A stretch of DNA of 64,000 nucleotides from Triplophysa rosa (taxonomy: Eukaryota > Chordata > Actinopteri > Cypriniformes > Nemacheilidae). Location of the stretch: NCBI RefSeq assembly GCF_024868665.1, contig NC_079897.1, forward strand, positions 5,872,912 through 5,936,911. The letters are read 5' to 3'. Of this stretch, positions 9,960-21,998 are shown piece by piece. Within the stretch, counting starts at the first letter, position 1. Each line of letters opens with the position of its first letter. The position numbers were made by a program, and so were the translations under genes. The notes below the pieces were generated by a model that saw only the letters and a list, made by a program, of their open reading frames with translations, ran no database searches and was not told where the DNA came from.

Positions 9960-11819
9960 GGGTGACGGGGTCGACCTCGAAGTCGAGGACCCGGACGTTC
10001 AGGATGGGTTTGGTGGAACTCTCGTAGGAGTGCTTGGTCTAGAATGTCAATCCGTGGTACCCAGGATTGTTCTTCAGGTCCGTAGCCCTCCCAGTTGATT
10101 AGGTACTCGAGGTGACCTCCCCGTCTCCTGGATCTCCTTTACCCTGAAGATCTGTTGGGCGGCGTCCAGAGGTGGTGGAGGAGGAGGCAGATCTGTTGTT
10201 ACAGCAGGGTCTGTAGAGGAAACAGAAACAGGAGTAATAAAGGGTTTGAGAAGGGAAACGTGAAAGGAGGGGAAGATCCGGTAGTGTTTGGGCAGCTGGA
10301 GGCGGAAGGTGACGGGATTGATCTGTCGAGTGATGAGGAATGGTCCGATGTATTTGGGACTCAGCTTCCGGCAGGGTTGTCGCAGGCGTAAGTCCCTTGT
10401 GGACAACCAGACCCGTTGCCCTGGAGCATACTGGGGGTTTGGGGATCTTCGGGCGTCCGCATGGAGCTTCTGCCTGCGGATAGCCTGCTGGAGGTGGTGG
10501 TGAGCTGAGTCCCAGACCCTCTCGCTCTCCCGAAACCAGTGATCGACAGGTAGCACCGATGAGGGTTCTCCAGACCAGGGGAACAGGGGAGGTTGATATC
10601 CTAGGATACACTGAAACGGGGTGAGACCGGTTGAGGTCTGTCGAAGGGAGTTTTGGGCGTACTCCGCCCAGGGTAGGAAACGGTGCCAGCTGTGTTGGTG
10701 AGTATGGCAGTATGATCTCAGGTACCTCCCGATGTCCTGTATCTTCCGCTCAGCCTGGCCGTTCGCCTGAGGGTGATATCCAGAGGTCAAGCTCACCGAG
10801 ATGTTCAGTATTCCGAAGAAGGCCTTCCAGTCCCGGGAGATGAATTGGGGACCCCTGTCTGACACAACGTCTTCAGGAAGCCTGTAATTGCGAAACACAT
10901 GGGTAAACAGGGCCTCAGCCGTCTCTAGTGCAGTGGGGAGCTGAGTGAGGGGAATCAACTTGCATGCTTTGGAGAACCTATCCACTGCCACCAGGATACA
11001 GGTGAATGTGTCAGACAGGGGCAGGTCGGTGATAAAGTCCACTGCGAGGTGAGACCACGGTCGTTGGGGTATGGCCAATGGGTGTAGTTTTCCCTCCGGC
11101 AGGCGACGTGGTGTCTTTGCGATGGCGCAGACTGAGCATCCTTTGACGAATCGGGCGATGTCCTGAGTCTTCCCAGGCCACCAGTATCGGGCGGAGATGA
11201 GCGAGAGGGTGCGCTGTCTGCCTGGGTGTCCTGATCCCGGAACAGAATGAGCAGAGTCCACGAGGGTAGTGCGGAGCTCGGATGGCACAAAGATCCTACC
11301 CTCGGGACCTCCCGGCAGAGTAGGGTGTTGGAGTTCAGCGATGTCCCGGTCGAGGGCCCACTGGATGGGGCAGACGAACAGGGCTGGAGGAAGCACTGGT
11401 TCAGGTTCGGTTAAATCTGGGGTGACGTAGTGTTGTCTGGAGAGAGCATCAGCTTTGCCATTTTGCGAGCCAGGTCGGTAAGTCACTTTGAAGTCGAACT
11501 GTGAGAAGAAGAGTGCCCAACGGGCCTGATGAGAATTCAGCCTCCGGGCCTCTTTGAGGTACTCCAGGTTATGGTGATCGGTGATCACGGTGAAGGGATA
11601 GTTTGCGCCCTCCAGCCAGTGTCGCCATTCTTCCAGAGCCAGTTTGATGGCTAGGAGCTCTTTATTCCCGATGTCGTAGTTTAACTCCGCCGGGGATAGC
11701 TTGCGGGAGAACCTGCCCGCCTCCACCTTCCCCTGATCCATGTTAACTTGGTTGAAAGAGATGATATAACCCAGAAATTGTATGGTGGATTGGTGAAACT
11801 GGCATTTCTCGAGTTTCAC
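9960..11819 (-). pseudogene. Ty3/gypsy chromovirus pol remnant (RT end, RNase H, integrase, chromodomain)
   Basis: The main minus frame runs 11819-10074 (581 codons). It opens with the last part of a reverse transcriptase ([13 protein letters not shown]) and jumps abruptly to RNase H sequence ([37 protein letters not shown]), so an internal deletion removed the RT-RNase H connection. The integrase follows with an HHCC finger (GHPGRQRT...CSVCAIAK) and DDE motifs ([29 protein letters not shown]). At about 10110-10122 the frame shifts. The chromodomain ([20 protein letters not shown]) continues in another minus frame to about 9960. Chromodomain and order identify the chromovirus branch. 5'-truncated and inactive. 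Confidence 0.85.
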
Positions 11820-11820
11820 T

Positions 11821-12610
11821 CTTCACTCTTCTAAAGCCAAACACAAACCATCTCTAACTATACTGTGACTAAACTAGTCTAATTATAATGTCTATCAAAA
11901 ATTAACATTTTATAAGCTTAACAAAGAAAGAATTACAGTTCATTTTTGTTGAAATCAAATATTGAAATATTGATGTTGCACAACTTTTGTAAAACATTTC
12001 AAAGGAAAAATAACAAAAGACCCATTAGCCCCTTGAGTAGACTGAATATGAAAACAATACATTTGCAACAGTCCAGGCCTGACAGGCTCATATAAACTTC
12101 TAATATGAAAACTAATCAACTCAGACTTTGTAAAGCCTTTCAAATAAAAAGTATGAACGTTACATCTGGACCCATGAGGAAAAATATGATCTCATTTTAG
12201 ATGAAATTTGCACCTGTTGGTTTTGATTTGATCTGCATCACAGGGTAATGTCCTAAGATAGATCAAATATTTTAATGGATAAAGACTCCCTGTATAGACT
12301 GTCATATTGAAAGAATTTGAAAGCATATTTTATGCCAAATGTTTGTCACTGATGTGCCATTAATGAACATCACAGGATCCCAGTGATTTCAAGGTAACAC
12401 CTTACTGATATCCTACTGATAAACTACTGACAAACGAAACAATACTGTAAATATAAAAAGTGTATTAAAGTAGTTTAAAGAAGCAAAACTGAACCAGGAA
12501 AGCAATGCAAAGAAAAGGTATTCATTGAAACACAAGGCAGCACATATGAATTGATTATTTTAAGAATGACAGTGTTTAGGGGAGATTTAAAATTATGATT
12601 ATATTAAATT
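11821..12610. other. nek11 intron, nothing recognised
   Basis: AT-rich with short chance frames only. Confidence 0.5.
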
Positions 12611-13018
12611 AAAGGAATACTCCACCCAAAAATGAAAATTCTGTCATGAATTACTCCCCCCACCCCAAGTTGTTTCAAACATGTATACATTTCTTTGTTC
12701 TGTTGAACAAAAATAAATATATTTGGAAGAAAGTTAGCAACATTTCTGGGGTATCACTGACAACTATAGTCGGAAAATGTTTTGTTCTGTCAAACACAAA
12801 ATTAGATAGTTTGAAGAATTTAAGAAAGCAAACAGTTCTTGAGTGCCTTTGACTATTTACATATTTCCTATGGTAGCCAGTGATGTCCCAGTAATGTCAG
12901 TTGCTAACATTCTTCAAATATCTTTCTTTGTGTTCAACAGAACAAAGAATTGTATACAGGTTTGGAACAGAGTATTTCATGATAGAATTTTTAATTTTTT
13001 GGTGGAGTATCCCTTTAA
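12611..13018. mobile_element. Foldback MITE, AAAGGAATACTCCACCC family
   Basis: The left end reads AAAGGAATACTCCACCCAAA, with AATGAAAATTCTGTCAT just inside it; the right end is the inverted copy ending GGAGTATCCCTTTA. The arms share blocks such as TTCTTTGTTCTGTTGAAC and its complement. This is the family into which DIRS copy 2 has inserted at 34287-39918. No coding capacity. Confidence 0.8.
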
Positions 13019-14283
13019 AGAAGGAAATGTATTGGGGCAAATGGGGCAAAATGTATTGACTAGTACCCATGCAGAATCTATAGATGTTTTTACTCATTGT
13101 GGAATAAAATCTATGGTACTTTGCAACGGATTTATGTTAAATGATTAAGTTGAGAATATTACAGTCTCTTCGGTTTCTCAAACCAATTTAAAATGCAACT
13201 TTCATGAGAAAATACAAATAAAAAGAATAAAAAGAGATTTTGTTGAATTTCTGCTACACTGTAAAGAAATCAACTTAAAAACTTAAATATTTAAGTTACA
13301 AATTGGCTTTACAAGTCACTTACAAATGTTAATTATTTATATAATACAATACAGCACAGCACTATATTATATTATATTACGTATATTTTATTATATTACA
13401 TTTACATTGTATTAAACTAACTTTAAAAAATGTAGGTGTATTTCGTAAAACTGAAGTTGATATTGGATAAATTATTGATGAGTAAAAGTAATACAAAAAC
13501 GTGTTAACATGTCATCATCTCTACAGTGTGGTGCAGACTGCGGCCTATTTCTCGAGTAACGTGTGAATAACAAAATTGTAAAAAAGACAGAGGAAATACT
13601 GGACTAATTAGAGTGTGAATACTGGATTTTGCAATGATGAATTGATAGGGTGTGGATTGTTTCATTATGCTAATTGGAAACACTGAATTTCCACAATAAC
13701 ACTGATACTATAGTTACATAACATGGGTCATGAAACTCTCTCTTCTCAGTAGGATACATTTTTGAACGTTTTCTCATTAGTTCTGCTATAGCTGCTGTCT
13801 TTGCACAGGATGTTTGCAAATACAACGGGTCACCTGACAGCATTGGCCGTCAGCGGGAAAAAGTCATGCCTCCAGGCTGACACCAGCCATATCTTCAGGC
13901 ATTTCGAATAAGTGTCAAGCCTGATGGGCAGCAGACAGGTGCTGATGCCAAGGGACGGCAGGGCTGGGGCGACATCATCGAGGTGAGAGCACGGCGTTCA
14001 GTGTGTTCAATCCACCGCAGTAATGGGGACCAGGATATGAGCGTGTGCGGTCTGGGATTAAATCGATCGTACTCCCCTGCCCACTTCAGCGTGAGATAAT
14101 TGCTGTCTCCTCCTTGCCACGCTTCCCTGGAGTTTCGCTGTGGGTCTAGTGCACTCCGGTATGGTAAAATGTAGAGAGCAAATGATTTATTTTATAAACT
14201 GCATGGGATACACTTACAGTTCACTTACAGTGATTATAAAAGTGGCCAATCCTCTGGAGGTGATGAGAATTTAAAAACACAGT
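13019..14283. other. nek11 intron, nothing recognised
   Basis: Contains a short TATTA-rich tract near 13360-13400. The less AT-rich part at 13800-14100 has no frame or splice pattern that I trust. Confidence 0.45.
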
Positions 14284-14545
14284 TTTAAAGGAATCGTTCA
14301 CCCAAAAAGTCTGAGATGTATATGACTTTCTTGCCTCAGCTGAACACAGACTGAGTTTGTTTTATCTATATATCTGACTCTTTATGTCCATATAGTTACA
14401 ACTTCAAGCTCCATCCATCAAAAAAATAATCCAAACGACTACAATGGGTTAATAAATGTCTTCTGAATCAAAACGTACTTGTTTTTGTGTCTTGTGACGA
14501 AAGAGATGTAAAGTTCAATGTGAATATTTTCAATTTATGCTTAAT
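14284..14545. mobile_element. Probable fragment of a TTTAAAGGAA-type MITE
   Basis: Starts TTTAAAGGAATCGTTCACCC, close to the terminal repeat of the MITEs at 12611 and 34287. The interior diverges and the opposite end is not found. Confidence 0.4.
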
Positions 14546-17265
14546 AAGCTCAATATAAAAAGTTTCTATCTGCAAAAACAGATAACTGTTTTTAAAATGT
14601 AAATTACTTGAGTTATTATTACTTAATCAAAACAACTCAACTGTAGTTTAATTGATATTACTTGGAATGCACAATAAAACATTTTTGAACATTTTTACAA
14701 ATGAACTCTTCATATATAATTTTTTTACATTAGCTTCAGATGACATTTACTAACCCACTTGTTCAGATAGCCGTTCATATCATTTTAATGATGGCTTTTA
14801 TAATCAATGAATGTGCTTTTTGAGCTTTAACAACTAAGCTCAATGACTTCACAGCCTATGATTTAGCTTGATATATCATACAATGTTAATTGCTTATATC
14901 TGCTCAAGACAAATTGTGTACTTTTAGGGGTACACAAGCATAGATATTTTTTTGCAGAATATAGTGGTTTTTTATATTATAAACTTATATATTTATATAA
15001 TGGTGTACAACAAATGTAGGAACAGATTACAGAATAAAATGTTTTTATTTTTGCGGTAGCGTTAATATCCTATCCCTACTTTGACAAGTGTAGACTGTAT
15101 TGAGAGCAGACTTCAGTATTCATCTGGAAAACTCAAAAACTGTGGCTTGAACAGTTTCCACACTAGGAGATGATTGTGGTTTGAATAATTTCATTTGGTA
15201 TTAACAACATTTTTTTTATGACTGTGACAAATAACAGATGTGCCTGCTGAATCACCCAGCATACACATGGTTAAAACAAAAAAATAACTGGAGAACTTTC
15301 AAAAATGCTTATATATTATATTATATTTACAACTTTACTAAGAAAAAGATGTTGTGAATCAATCAAAGCCCAATTAATGTGATAAGTGCACTTTTTTCAC
15401 ATAATGTACACTCTTTTACTGCTGCTTTATTAAGACAAAATTAAAACAATATACATGGCATTCTTCTATAAGGACAAAGATAAGCATGCAAGTAGTAAAA
15501 TGTAGATATGGTAGACAGACACAATCAGACTAATCTGTTATTATGACCCACATCATGGAGCCAAGAATAAAAACATAATCGAGAGACCTTTGAGGTCAGC
15601 ACAAACATAAACAAGTTACTGCTGATGTCTCACAAGTCAATTTCAGGCAAAGTTTTCATATAAAAGAGGCGTTCCTGTCTGAGTCAATAAACTCCAAACA
15701 CACATGACCACTCATACGCACGCACGCAGTCTTTTTTTTAGCTGATTAGTGGAGGTAATCAAGACCGAGCTGCAATCACTCCCAGCGTGATAAACACAAG
15801 CCTCCGACCTCCACTTTCCAGCCAAGAAGCTCCTTCCTCCGCAATCAGCGTTCTTCTGTAGAGGAACCTAAAGAACCACCTCAACAACAAAAGCATAATG
15901 ACTTACAAGCATCCTTTGCCTTTGGGCTGTTACGCCTCTGATTTCAGCTCAGTTGTTTTTCGGCTACACACCTGAGTTTCTGTGTATGTTTGTCTCCTGA
16001 TGCAGCATTGATTGCTGATTCGGTGGGTCTTAATGAGCTGCAGTCAACAAAAGCTGGAGTTTGAGGAAACTCGCGTGTCAGGCTAAAGTGAGCTGGCCGT
16101 TATCATCCCCACAAAGACATCAAACAACATCTACTGGTGAAGATAAATACATTTGAGTGCTATCCTTCAAGTTACCCACAGCACCCCCAAAAGATGCATA
16201 TCATGTACTGAAGTCTAAAGGGTTCCACAAAAGCTCACGAATAGCGTTTTTGCTGTCAGAAGAGCTGAGTGTTTTGTAACCTCACAGTAAGAGTATGCTG
16301 GTCTACAAATAGGCAGGTGGGTTTAAAGTCCACTTCTGAGTCTGACAAGTGGCTTTTAAGAGGAATGGTTTATCTTAAAAAATAAATGTGGATACAATCA
16401 TGCTCACCAGGGAGCAAGCTAGAGCAAACCAAGATTAAAAGCGTCCATTACCTTGAAGGTCAAGATTTGACATAATAATTAAAAGCTAAGAACTTAAAGA
16501 CTGCTGATGTGTGACAGCCTAATGGTTAGCAACCAGCTCTGTTGATATAATGAATCCAGTTGGGGTGAACCAAGAATTCAAGACTTACTGCAATCAGAAT
16601 CAGAATTATCCTTATCAGGTACCACTGAGCATGATCCCAATATGGGGTCACCAGAAAAAGCAAATGAGGTTTTATGAACTCATTTCAAAATGTTTTATCC
16701 ATTTTATCTAGTTTTATATTTTTAAACCATAGATTTAGAAAATGCAATTTTTATGAATGTATGAAATGTGCATAGCATTTGGAGGCTATTGCATGGATAA
16801 AAGATGGAAACCCTTTACTTTTAGAGGTCGAACTTCGCCTCGCCAAACCCCCCCCCTGAAATTCACCCCTTGGACTCCGTCCCCCCGCTTTGCCCCCATT
16901 TCCAGCCCTGCCTAGATCTACATGTTACATAAAGTATATAACTATTCTAAAAATGCTTAACATTAATAACAATTATTAGTATGCATAATACTATTAATTA
17001 TTCATATTATCTGAAATCATGTATGACATGAAATGTAGGAAAAAACATTTCCCAGATGCACAGGGGAATACACAGAAGTGCCCTAAAACTGCTAGAACTG
17101 TTTGCAGACACCCATTTGCTCAAAGCAAGAAGGAGCACAAGAATTTGACAACCTAACAAAAGATTAGGAAAGGTTGAGAACAAACACCTGCTCCAGAGTG
17201 ACACTAGTTCCTTTAGTTTCTCTGGTTCATACTTGAAAACTTTGTATGCTTATTGTAGGCTACTT
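14546..17265. other. nek11 intron, nothing recognised
   Basis: No convincing exon, RNA gene or complete element. A lone TGAACTCTTCATAT near 14702 matches the terminal repeat of the MITE at 47790. Confidence 0.45.
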
Positions 17266-17340
17266 AGACACATATGAAATGCTCTCTAATTTGCTCTCTT
17301 ATTTCAAGTCACTCTGGATAAAAGCATTTGCTGAATGAAT
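17266..17340 (+). mobile_element. LINE/SINE 3' tail
   Basis: Contains AAGTCACTCTGGATAAAAGC followed by TGCTGAATGAATAAATGTA, the shared tail of fish Rex1-like LINEs and tRNA-type SINEs. No body is recognisable upstream. Confidence 0.55.
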
Positions 17341-18908
17341 AAATGTACACTACCAGACAAAGGTTTATGAAGACTTGAGTGAAATGAAAGGTTTCGATCT
17401 AAAGGTGTTTGCTTAAATGTCTGAAATTAGTTTTATAGAGAAAAATATAATTGTGCAAATATAAACTTTTTTCATTATAAATGAATTCAATTTTATTTAA
17501 TAAAAAATAACTTTGAGATGGATGACTTTGACTAAACAATGAAAAAAGAGCAGCCAGTAAGAGCACAGAATAGATGGTAACTCTGTTAATATTGTTTAAA
17601 AAGAACCCCAAGAAGCTGCTTGAGAAAATGGCAAGAAAACATTTCTGCAAAATTTTAGGCAATAGGTGACTACATTGATTTTATTCTTTGTTTAGATATT
17701 TTGGTTGAAACATAATCCTCATACTTCCCTTTTGGATTTTCTACAGTTTTGATGAGCTAATACTATTTTTCTAAATTGTGGAAAAATATTAATAGGTGAG
17801 TGAGAAAGTGTTCAAAAACTTAAAACGTAAATGTTTATTTGAAAAGTGCTAAAACCACTACAAGCACAAGATCATTGTACTTCCGCAGTACTGTACAATA
17901 CATTACCAGCTGCAAATACTATACAAACACGTGTAAATTTATTCAGTCTGACTGAATAACCATCTTGAACCATAAGACTGCGCAGTCGTCGTGCAGCTGA
18001 CGACAGGCTGTGTTGAGAGCCGTGGGGTAAATGCAGCTGTTGTAAATTGCTACCTGTGCTCCCTCTCTCCCTCCTCCTCATCTTTACGCTCTTATGAGAC
18101 TTTCAGCGAGGGAGTTGACAACCTCTAATTTCTGCCCTCACAGGACGAGGGCTTCTGTTATTAATATCTTCAGCCCACACTCGGTGGGGGAGCCAAAGGC
18201 TCAGCCTGTCATCAGGAGAAACTCTACAGCCATGCTGAAACTAAAGCTGAGGGCGATACTAAATGTATTTACGATAAACATACAGTATGGTAAAACCGTG
18301 CTGAAAAAGTCACACCGTCTATGCACAACATCTAGACAGACTGAATAAATTATCTTTATGCATCACAAATGGCATGTCATGCACAACCTCATATTAAAGC
18401 TCCAACTAAATACACCACAGCGAAGATAAGAAGGTTATTGGGTTACTTCAACACAGCTGTGTGCAGATATTGATGGCGTCCGATTGTGTACAGAAAGCCC
18501 AATAAATGCACCTTTCTTCCTGCCTTTAACATTTTCAAATATTTATTCACATTATGCTGTCCAGAGGGACCTTGATTTAATTTTGAATTCATAAAATCAC
18601 ACATTATGTACACCCAGAAGCTGCGAAATTGCACATGGTAATATAATACGACTGAAATATGCATGGCAAATTAAAAAACAGAACCCTCACAACACAACCG
18701 ATCACTGCCAAAACAATTACAAACCTACACATACATTTTAATGGGATCAAAAAGAATTTACTGATGTTACTGCCAGAAAAAGAAATACTTTGCGTATACG
18801 GCCTGCAGAGGATGTACAGTTCAACGGAAATCATGGGAGGAACTGAGTTTCTGAATCACGCAGGGTTTAGCTCTAAGCCACACATCTGCCGGGCCCACTG
18901 AGGATCAG
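17341..18908. other. nek11 intron, nothing recognised
   Basis: Short open frames on both strands without recognisable domains. Confidence 0.45.
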
Positions 18909-19075
18909 GGCCTGGTTGCATAAAGCACCTTAAGTGTAATTTTGCCTTAAGTGTGTCCTTAAGTATACCTTAAGTTTTACTTAAGTTATTCTCCTATTGT
19001 CTTTGGTAAAGGGAAATCACCCCTTAACTGTCATACTTAAGGGAAAAACTTAAGGTGCTTTATGCAACCGGGCCC
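18909..19075 (-). mobile_element. Second copy of the CTTAAG-rich MITE, inverted
   Basis: Same terminal repeats (CCTGGTTGCATAAAGCACC at the left, GCAACCGGG at the right) and interior as 1109-1271, in reverse orientation. The two copies together could pair in a long transcript. Confidence 0.85.
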
Positions 19076-19299
19076 AGGCTTTAGGGAGGGGAGAGCGCAA
19101 GAGTCACACGAAAAGCTAACTTCAAAACTGCATATGGTGTGCGTAGGGCTGCAACAACTAATCGATAATAATCGATAACGAAATTCGTTGTCAACGAATT
19201 TCATTATCGATTAGTTGGTCTGTGACGTCACTTGACTGCGTCACTTGACGTCATGCAGTTATAAATGAAGCGCGTCTTCTTCCCTTTTAAAATTACCAT

Positions 19300-19625
19300 T
19301 TTAGATGTGTGTCTCCGTGCAGCATGAGCTGCGAAGTTTTAAAGTCACACGTGTCTCTCAGTGCAGCGCGAGGTGCGCAGTTTTAAAGTCACACGTGTCT
19401 CTCAGTGCAGCGCGAGGTGCGCAGTTTTAAAGTCACACGTGTCTCTCAGTGCAGCGCGAGGTGCGCAGTTTTAAAGTCACACGTGTCTCTCCGTGCTGCG
19501 CGAGGTACGCAGTTTTAAAGTCAGACGTGTATCTCCGTGGTTGCTCTCTCCGTGCGGCACAAGTTGCGTAGTTTTAAAGTCAGACGTGTTTTGCATGCAT
19601 CTCTTCAAGCTGCGCAGTTTTAAAG
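19300..19625 (+). repeat. 44-bp minisatellite inside the hAT element
   Basis: Six to seven units, each containing GCGCGAGGTGCGCAGTTTTA and AAGTCACACGTGTCTCTC. The central units are nearly identical and the outer ones diverged. Confidence 0.85.
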
Positions 19626-19750
19626 TTTAAAAGGGAGAGGTGTTTAAATGACAAAATTAAAGATTATATTAGTAAAACCCAATTTGTGGCGTTTGCACTT
19701 TGCAAAGTACATATTAGGCTAAATACCCTGATTTGGTGGTTTATTTAGTT

Positions 19751-19990
19751 CAGAGGTGGGTAACGAAGTAAATTTACTTGAGTACTGTACTTAAGTACAC
19801 TTTTTGAGTATTTGAACTTAAGTATTACTTTTTCTGTTTACTTTTTACTGTAATTCACTACATTTGAATGACAAATATCTCACTTTTCATGGCACAAAAA
19901 ATGATTTCCTTGGCCGACCGTCCCCTCGCTCCCACGTTTGGGAGAGACTATTGTCAGTTGCTTCTAATATGACACACTTGAATCAACTCA
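19751..19990 (+). mobile_element. Tol2-like hAT end fragment
   Basis: Begins CAGAGGTGGGTAACGAAGTA and continues with TACTTGAGTACTGTACTTAA, as at the ends of Tol2-related hAT elements. No matching right end is seen, so it is a fragment or part of the surrounding element. Confidence 0.4.
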
Positions 19991-20431
19991 CCAGGTGTGT
20001 TAATTATGGAGACATTCACAACATTTTGGGAGAAGGCTAATGAGTTCAGTTGTGTATACTTTTCCCATATCTGATTTACTTATCATAAGCAAAAGATGTA
20101 ATTACATTTATATCTGATTAATCGAAAAATAATCATCCAACTAATCGATTATCAAAATAATCGTTAGTTGCAGCCCTAGTGTGCTGATTTCACTAGCAAG
20201 TGGATTGCATCCTAAAGGAGCTACTAGTTGATCTTTTCATGAGGGTGTAAAGCAAATATCTGCTTTCAAAAGGCTGTGAACAGGTCAACACGTTTTTTTT
20301 TTTTGTGTTGGATGACTCATAGAAAGAATGTCGGCAGTGATGTCTTGCCTAGCAGGCGAGTGACCTGTGAGATTGTGAGGTGCCTGGTGAATGAGAGAGC
20401 CTTATGACGAGGTCAAGGATGAGATACTCAC

Positions 20432-20528
20432 TCTCTCATTCGCTGGATTCTGCTCTCAGCCATGCTGGTATTGATGCTGCTTGCACCTAGAGAATCGGGC
20501 AGAGGCTTCAGATCCGCAGCTTCAGATA
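20432..20528 (-). CDS. nek11: NEK11 internal exon
   Basis: 97-nt minus exon between a TTTCAG acceptor (20529-20534) and a GTGAGT donor (20426-20431). It encodes SEAADLKPLPDSLGASS then MAESRIQRMRE. The first two nt complete a Val codon begun by the exon at 42430. The last two begin the Glu codon finished at 8368. The MAxxxxxRMRE block aligns with the segment of vertebrate NEK11 just before its conserved C-terminal region. Confidence 0.85.
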
Positions 20529-20764
20529 CTGAAACACACACAATATATAAAATGCAAACAAATTAAAGGTGGAGGAAAGAAGAGCATCATTCCTTCTGAT
20601 GTCACATACAAGTTTAGGGTGACTCACTCATTCTTTATATGAAACTATTATTTTACAATAAATGATGTTTAATTAACAAAATTCGGGAGGAATCGAAGCA
20701 TATAATCAGCCCAGCCGGTCAACCATCAGCAATCACCGCTTCTACCTATCAGCTCAAGCAAGCT

Positions 20765-21859
20765 TCTTCTTCTGGTGTTTTATGGCGGTTTTGGCAAACC
20801 CACAAAAAGGTGCATTACCGCCACCTACTGATCTGGAGTGTGGAGAGTACTTCGATTTGGAAGGAAGACGCAGTAAAAAAAAAAAAAAAAGGTATTTTAA
20901 TTCCTATATTCTATCTACTGTTCCTGTGTTTTTTAGGTATTTAAATAATATTTCATGTACTCTTGATTGCCTTGACCCGTTTCCTAACAATACTTTTAAA
21001 GAGATATTATCCACTCCCAACCGTCCTAATTCTTGTATTAATTGGAATCTCTCCCTTTCATATGAAGAACACTCATTAAGGATATGCCTCACTGTTTCTA
21101 ATTCTCCACATTTGTCACACTTTCCCGATTCATGCTTACCTATTTTAAAAAGAGTATAGTTTAATGCTGTATGTCCAATTCTTAGTCTTGAAATAATGAC
21201 ATCCTTCTTCCTATTTCCATATCTTTTCCTCTCATTTCCAAAATACTCCTGAATCTGGAAAAGATGTCTTCCTTTAAACCCCCTGTTCCATAACGTTTGC
21301 CATTTCTTAATTACTTCAGATGATATTACTCTCTTGAATTCATCTTTACTTAAAGCTAACTTAATTTCTACTTGTGGATGATTTAATGCTTTCTTTGCTA
21401 GTAAGTCTACTTCTTCATTTCCATCCACACCCACATGTGCAGGTACCCAGAGGAAATTTACTTCTATCCTTAACTGCCTTATTCTAAACAGACTTTGTAA
21501 AACTTCAAATACTAAGTCTTGCCTAGCTTCAGATTTACCACTTAGTAGACTAGTGAGCGCAGCCATGGAATCACTGCATATCACAGTTCTTTCTGGTTGG
21601 ACTTCTTCGATCCACTGTAGAGCTAGTATGATGGCTAACAATTCAGTAGTAAAAACTGACACATGTTCTGATAATCTTTTTGCAATTTTTATTTTAAAAG
21701 TAGGAATATACTGCTGCTGCTGTCCAGACTCTGGTTCCTTAGACCCATCTGTAAATACAGAATAATATTCCTTTATTATATACTGTTGAACCACTAATTT
21801 AGTTGGTATGTTCATCTCTGGTTCTTTCATTATTTTGTGAATTTGTAAATCTATTAGTG
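20765..21859 (-). mobile_element. 5'-truncated I-type LINE
   Basis: Flanked by a perfect 13-bp duplication GCTCAAGCAAGCT (20752-20764 and 21860-21872). The minus-strand 3' UTR contains GTAGGTGGCGGTAATGCACC and ends in GAAGAAGAAG, a tail I associate with fish LINEs. Only the 3' part of the coding region remains. Confidence 0.85.
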
Positions 21860-21869
21860 GCTCAAGCAA
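20904..21869 (-). pseudogene. LINE ORF2 C-terminus: RNase H plus CCHC knuckle
   Basis: Open frame of about 321 codons, truncated at its 5' end. RNase H residues are visible: TDGSKE (first Asp), TTELLAIILAL (Glu), CSDSMAAL (second Asp) and WVPAHVGVDGNEEVDLLAKKA (His and last Asp). A CDKCGELETVRHILNEC knuckle follows. RNase H plus a C-terminal CCHC points to the I group (I, Nimb-like) of LINEs. The open frame is uninterrupted, suggesting a fairly young insertion. The first codons extend into the flanking duplication and are not element-derived. Confidence 0.8.
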
Positions 21870-21998
21870 GCTATCTCATCACAATCAGCCGGCTGGTCCA
21901 CCATCAGCAATCACTGCATCTAACCTATCAGCTCAAGCAAGCTCTCCCATAAATAGACAAACCACCTTACCGCTGCATCTCACCAGATAAACATCGAT

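Larger units (their letters stand above)
19144..20178. mobile_element. Non-autonomous hAT element
   Basis: Imperfect terminal inverted repeats start TAGGGCTGCAAC and end GTTGCAGCCCTA, followed inside by AATCGATTAT blocks. GTGTGC flanks both ends, perhaps the remnant of an 8-bp duplication. There is no transposase frame. The interior holds a 44-bp minisatellite and a Tol2-like end. Confidence 0.7.
20661..21998 (+). repeat. Repeat A1 of the Ngaro-like element, split by a LINE
   Basis: Sequence from AATGATGTTTAATTAAC to CAGATAAAC matches A2 at 33873-34104 once the LINE at 20765-21859 and one copy of its 13-bp target duplication are removed. Confidence 0.75.

Noticed and set aside
9877..10843. 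Plus-strand open frames across the gypsy region
   Set aside because: They are antisense shadows of the minus-strand integrase, which carries all recognisable motifs.
12646..13148. Small proteins encoded around 12.6-13.1 kb
   Set aside because: The frames lie in the arms of a foldback MITE and occur on both strands.
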